This document shows, one piece after another, positions 63,004 to 64,000 of a stretch of DNA of 64,000 bases. Origin of the DNA: Streptomyces sp. R302 (GTDB taxonomy: Bacteria; Actinomycetota; Actinomycetes; Streptomycetales; Streptomycetaceae); NCBI RefSeq assembly GCF_012927245.1, contig NZ_JABBGE010000005.1, forward strand, positions 496,001-560,000, read 5' to 3'. The position numbers and the translations under genes are program-made. How positions within the stretch are numbered: position 1 is the stretch's first letter; every line of letters begins with the position of its first letter. Below the pieces are notes generated by a model. It searched no databases and was not told the DNA's origin. It was given only the letters and a program-made list of their open reading frames with translations.

Positions 63004-63252
63004 GCCCGAGAACACAGGAGTGACACAGGCCCCCGCCGCCCCGCGGCACGGTGCGCCCCTGCTGATGGGGGCTGCAGTCCGGGCTCGCCTATGTCCTGGT
63101 CGAGGACGCCGGCTCCGGGTACGGCGACGGTAGCCGAACACGACAACGATCAGTCCGCCGCGACCTGCGTCAAAAGCAGACCCGCGGCGCGCCTGCCATC
63201 TGCAGGTGCATGGCTGCTGGCTGAATGATGTGACCTCGATCCCCGGTGCTCG

Positions 63253-63546
63253 TTAGGAAGGCCGAGCCATGCGGCGCGGGCCAGGTGGGCGGACCAGGGG
63301 AAGGTCGTCGCGATCCTTGTCGCCAGCGAATGTGCCCGAAGGCAGGCGGCGGTACCTGTGCAGAAGGTCGGCGAGATGCTGGGGGTCAACCTCGACTGCC
63401 GACACCAGAGCAGCCAAGAGCTCTGCGCGGGACGTGCGTTCGCCGACTGCGGCGGCCGCACGGACGAGGACGTTGACCCGGGTATCGACGTCGACGGGCC
63501 AGCTCACCGATGTCACATGGCGCTGCTGCTGACACAGCAAGTCCAA
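63253..63546 (-). CDS. Small hypothetical protein, divergent from the hypermodification gene
   Basis: A 97-residue protein (VDVDTRVNVLVRAAAAVGER; SRAELLAALVSAVEVDPQHL; LADLLHRYRRLPSGTFAG). TTG 63546 with GAGGGGG upstream is the start. It is mostly helical and shares a 49-base intergenic region, containing an AT-rich near-palindrome, with the gene on the other strand. No recognised family. Confidence 0.6.
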   Translation of the reverse strand: MDLLCQQQRHVTSVSWPVDVDTRVNVLVRAAAAVGERTSRAELLAALVSAVEVDPQHLADLLHRYRRLPSGTFAGDKDRDDLPLVRPPGPRRMARPS

Positions 63547-63571
63547 CGGTCCCCCTCAGTGACACCCGACA

Positions 63572-63590
63572 TATATCGAATATATATTGC
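63572..63590. promoter_or_regulatory. AT-rich near-palindrome between divergent genes
   Basis: ATATATCGAATATATAT stands out in a high-GC region. It lies between TTG 63546 and ATG 63596 and may hold -10 boxes or an operator for both. Confidence 0.45.
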
Positions 63591-63595
63591 GCCTC

Positions 63596-64000
63596 ATGGT
63601 GATGCTGCTGCAAGACCGTCATACGCCCCGCCCCGTTGGCACCGCTCCTGGGGTGATGCGAGTGGCAGGCCGGACGCTGCAGCCGACGCCGGTGTTCGAC
63701 AGCTACTGGCGATTTGCCTCAGCTCGGCAGGCGGTTTACGAGGCCCGTCTAGCGGGCCGGCCCCAGCCGTGGACACGGGATCCGATCCTGAGGCAGTACC
63801 GCTTCACCAACTGCTACCGCGCGGCCGACCGCGTAAGCCAGAGCCTGATCTCCAAGGTGATCTACCAGGGTTCCCAGGAGTGGGACGAGGTGTTCTTTCG
63901 GACCCTGCTGTTCAAGATCTTCAACAAGGAATCGACCTGGCAGCTACTGAACAGCGAACTCGGAGAGGTCCGCTGGGACACCTACGATCACCGCGCCTAC
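63596..64000 (+). CDS. 5-hmdU-DNA-kinase-like hypermodification protein, 3' end beyond window
   Basis: 135 codons visible from ATG 63596 to the window end. YWRFASARQAVYEARLAGRP, DPILRQYRFTNCYRAADRVS, QSLISKVIYQGSQEWDEVFF and RTLLFKIFNKESTWQLL match the helical domain of 5-hydroxymethyluracil DNA kinases and related hypermodification proteins, first described in phages that decorate thymine. In a bacterial defence-rich region it may modify DNA or nucleotides. The start lacks a ribosome site; GTG 63599 and ATG 63602 are alternatives. Confidence 0.68.
   Translation, partial: MVMLLQDRHTPRPVGTAPGVMRVAGRTLQPTPVFDSYWRFASARQAVYEARLAGRPQPWTRDPILRQYRFTNCYRAADRVSQSLISKVIYQGSQEWDEVFFRTLLFKIFNKESTWQLLNSELGEVRWDTYDHRAY

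Overview
The window looks like accessory DNA of a Streptomyces or close relative. GC is very high, starts are often GTG or TTG, and the genes are actinobacterial: LuxR/NB-ARC regulator, TPR regulator beside a GNAT gene, ALF-repeat polymorphic toxin, and actinobacterial type IV secretion genes. Broken copies of the two telomere genes of linear Streptomyces replicons are present: a truncated tap (50.9-52.2 kb) and a frameshifted tpg (11.8-12.3 kb). I therefore infer a chromosome-arm, subtelomeric or linear-plasmid-derived region. I saw no rRNA or tRNA gene. Gene decay is heavy.

Layout. 0-11 kb: a LuxR regulator, a broken adenylate-forming enzyme, a TerB-like protein, a PhzS-like flavin monooxygenase, and an O-methyltransferase/aryl-AMP ligase pair whose ligase is cut by an IS5-type remnant; this resembles a decayed specialised-metabolite locus. 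11-25 kb: tpg remnant, a two-gene unit (soluble protein plus four-helix membrane protein), a complete 885-bp IS5-family element, a short degenerate type I-E-like CRISPR array, a three-gene unit around a degenerate P-loop protein, orphan genes, a fragment of a Cap4-like nuclease and an alpha/beta hydrolase. 25-28 kb: a four-gene segment bounded by 42-bp inverted repeats. 28-38 kb: a minus-strand type IV secretion operon (muramidase/NlpC, VirB6-like, VirB4-like, TcpE-like, small membrane protein, VirB8/TcpC-like, small orphan, helical regulator-like gene) with its own control region. No relaxase or coupling protein is visible.

38-49 kb: S1-domain protein, 12-bp tandem repeats, a GNAT gene with an in-frame amber codon, a truncated TPR regulator bounded by a 49-bp inverted repeat, a secreted trypsin-fold protein that has lost its catalytic His and Ser, a 1359-residue ALF/HINT polymorphic toxin with its likely immunity gene, and APH and transposase scraps. 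49-52 kb: a small HTH repressor with a 36-bp palindromic operator, two orphan genes and truncated tap.

52-64 kb is a same-strand defence island: a Septu-like ATPase/HNH pair, a 1471-residue STAND NTPase with a C-terminal PD-(D/E)XK nuclease, a YaaC-like protein and a zinc-ribbon protein of unknown role. A small divergent gene follows, then a 5-hmdU-DNA-kinase-like hypermodification gene cut by the window end. The best candidates for undescribed biology are the STAND-nuclease/YaaC/zinc-ribbon group, the three-gene unit at 15.9-19.5 kb, the dead protease beside the toxin, and the short inverted repeats at rearrangement borders.
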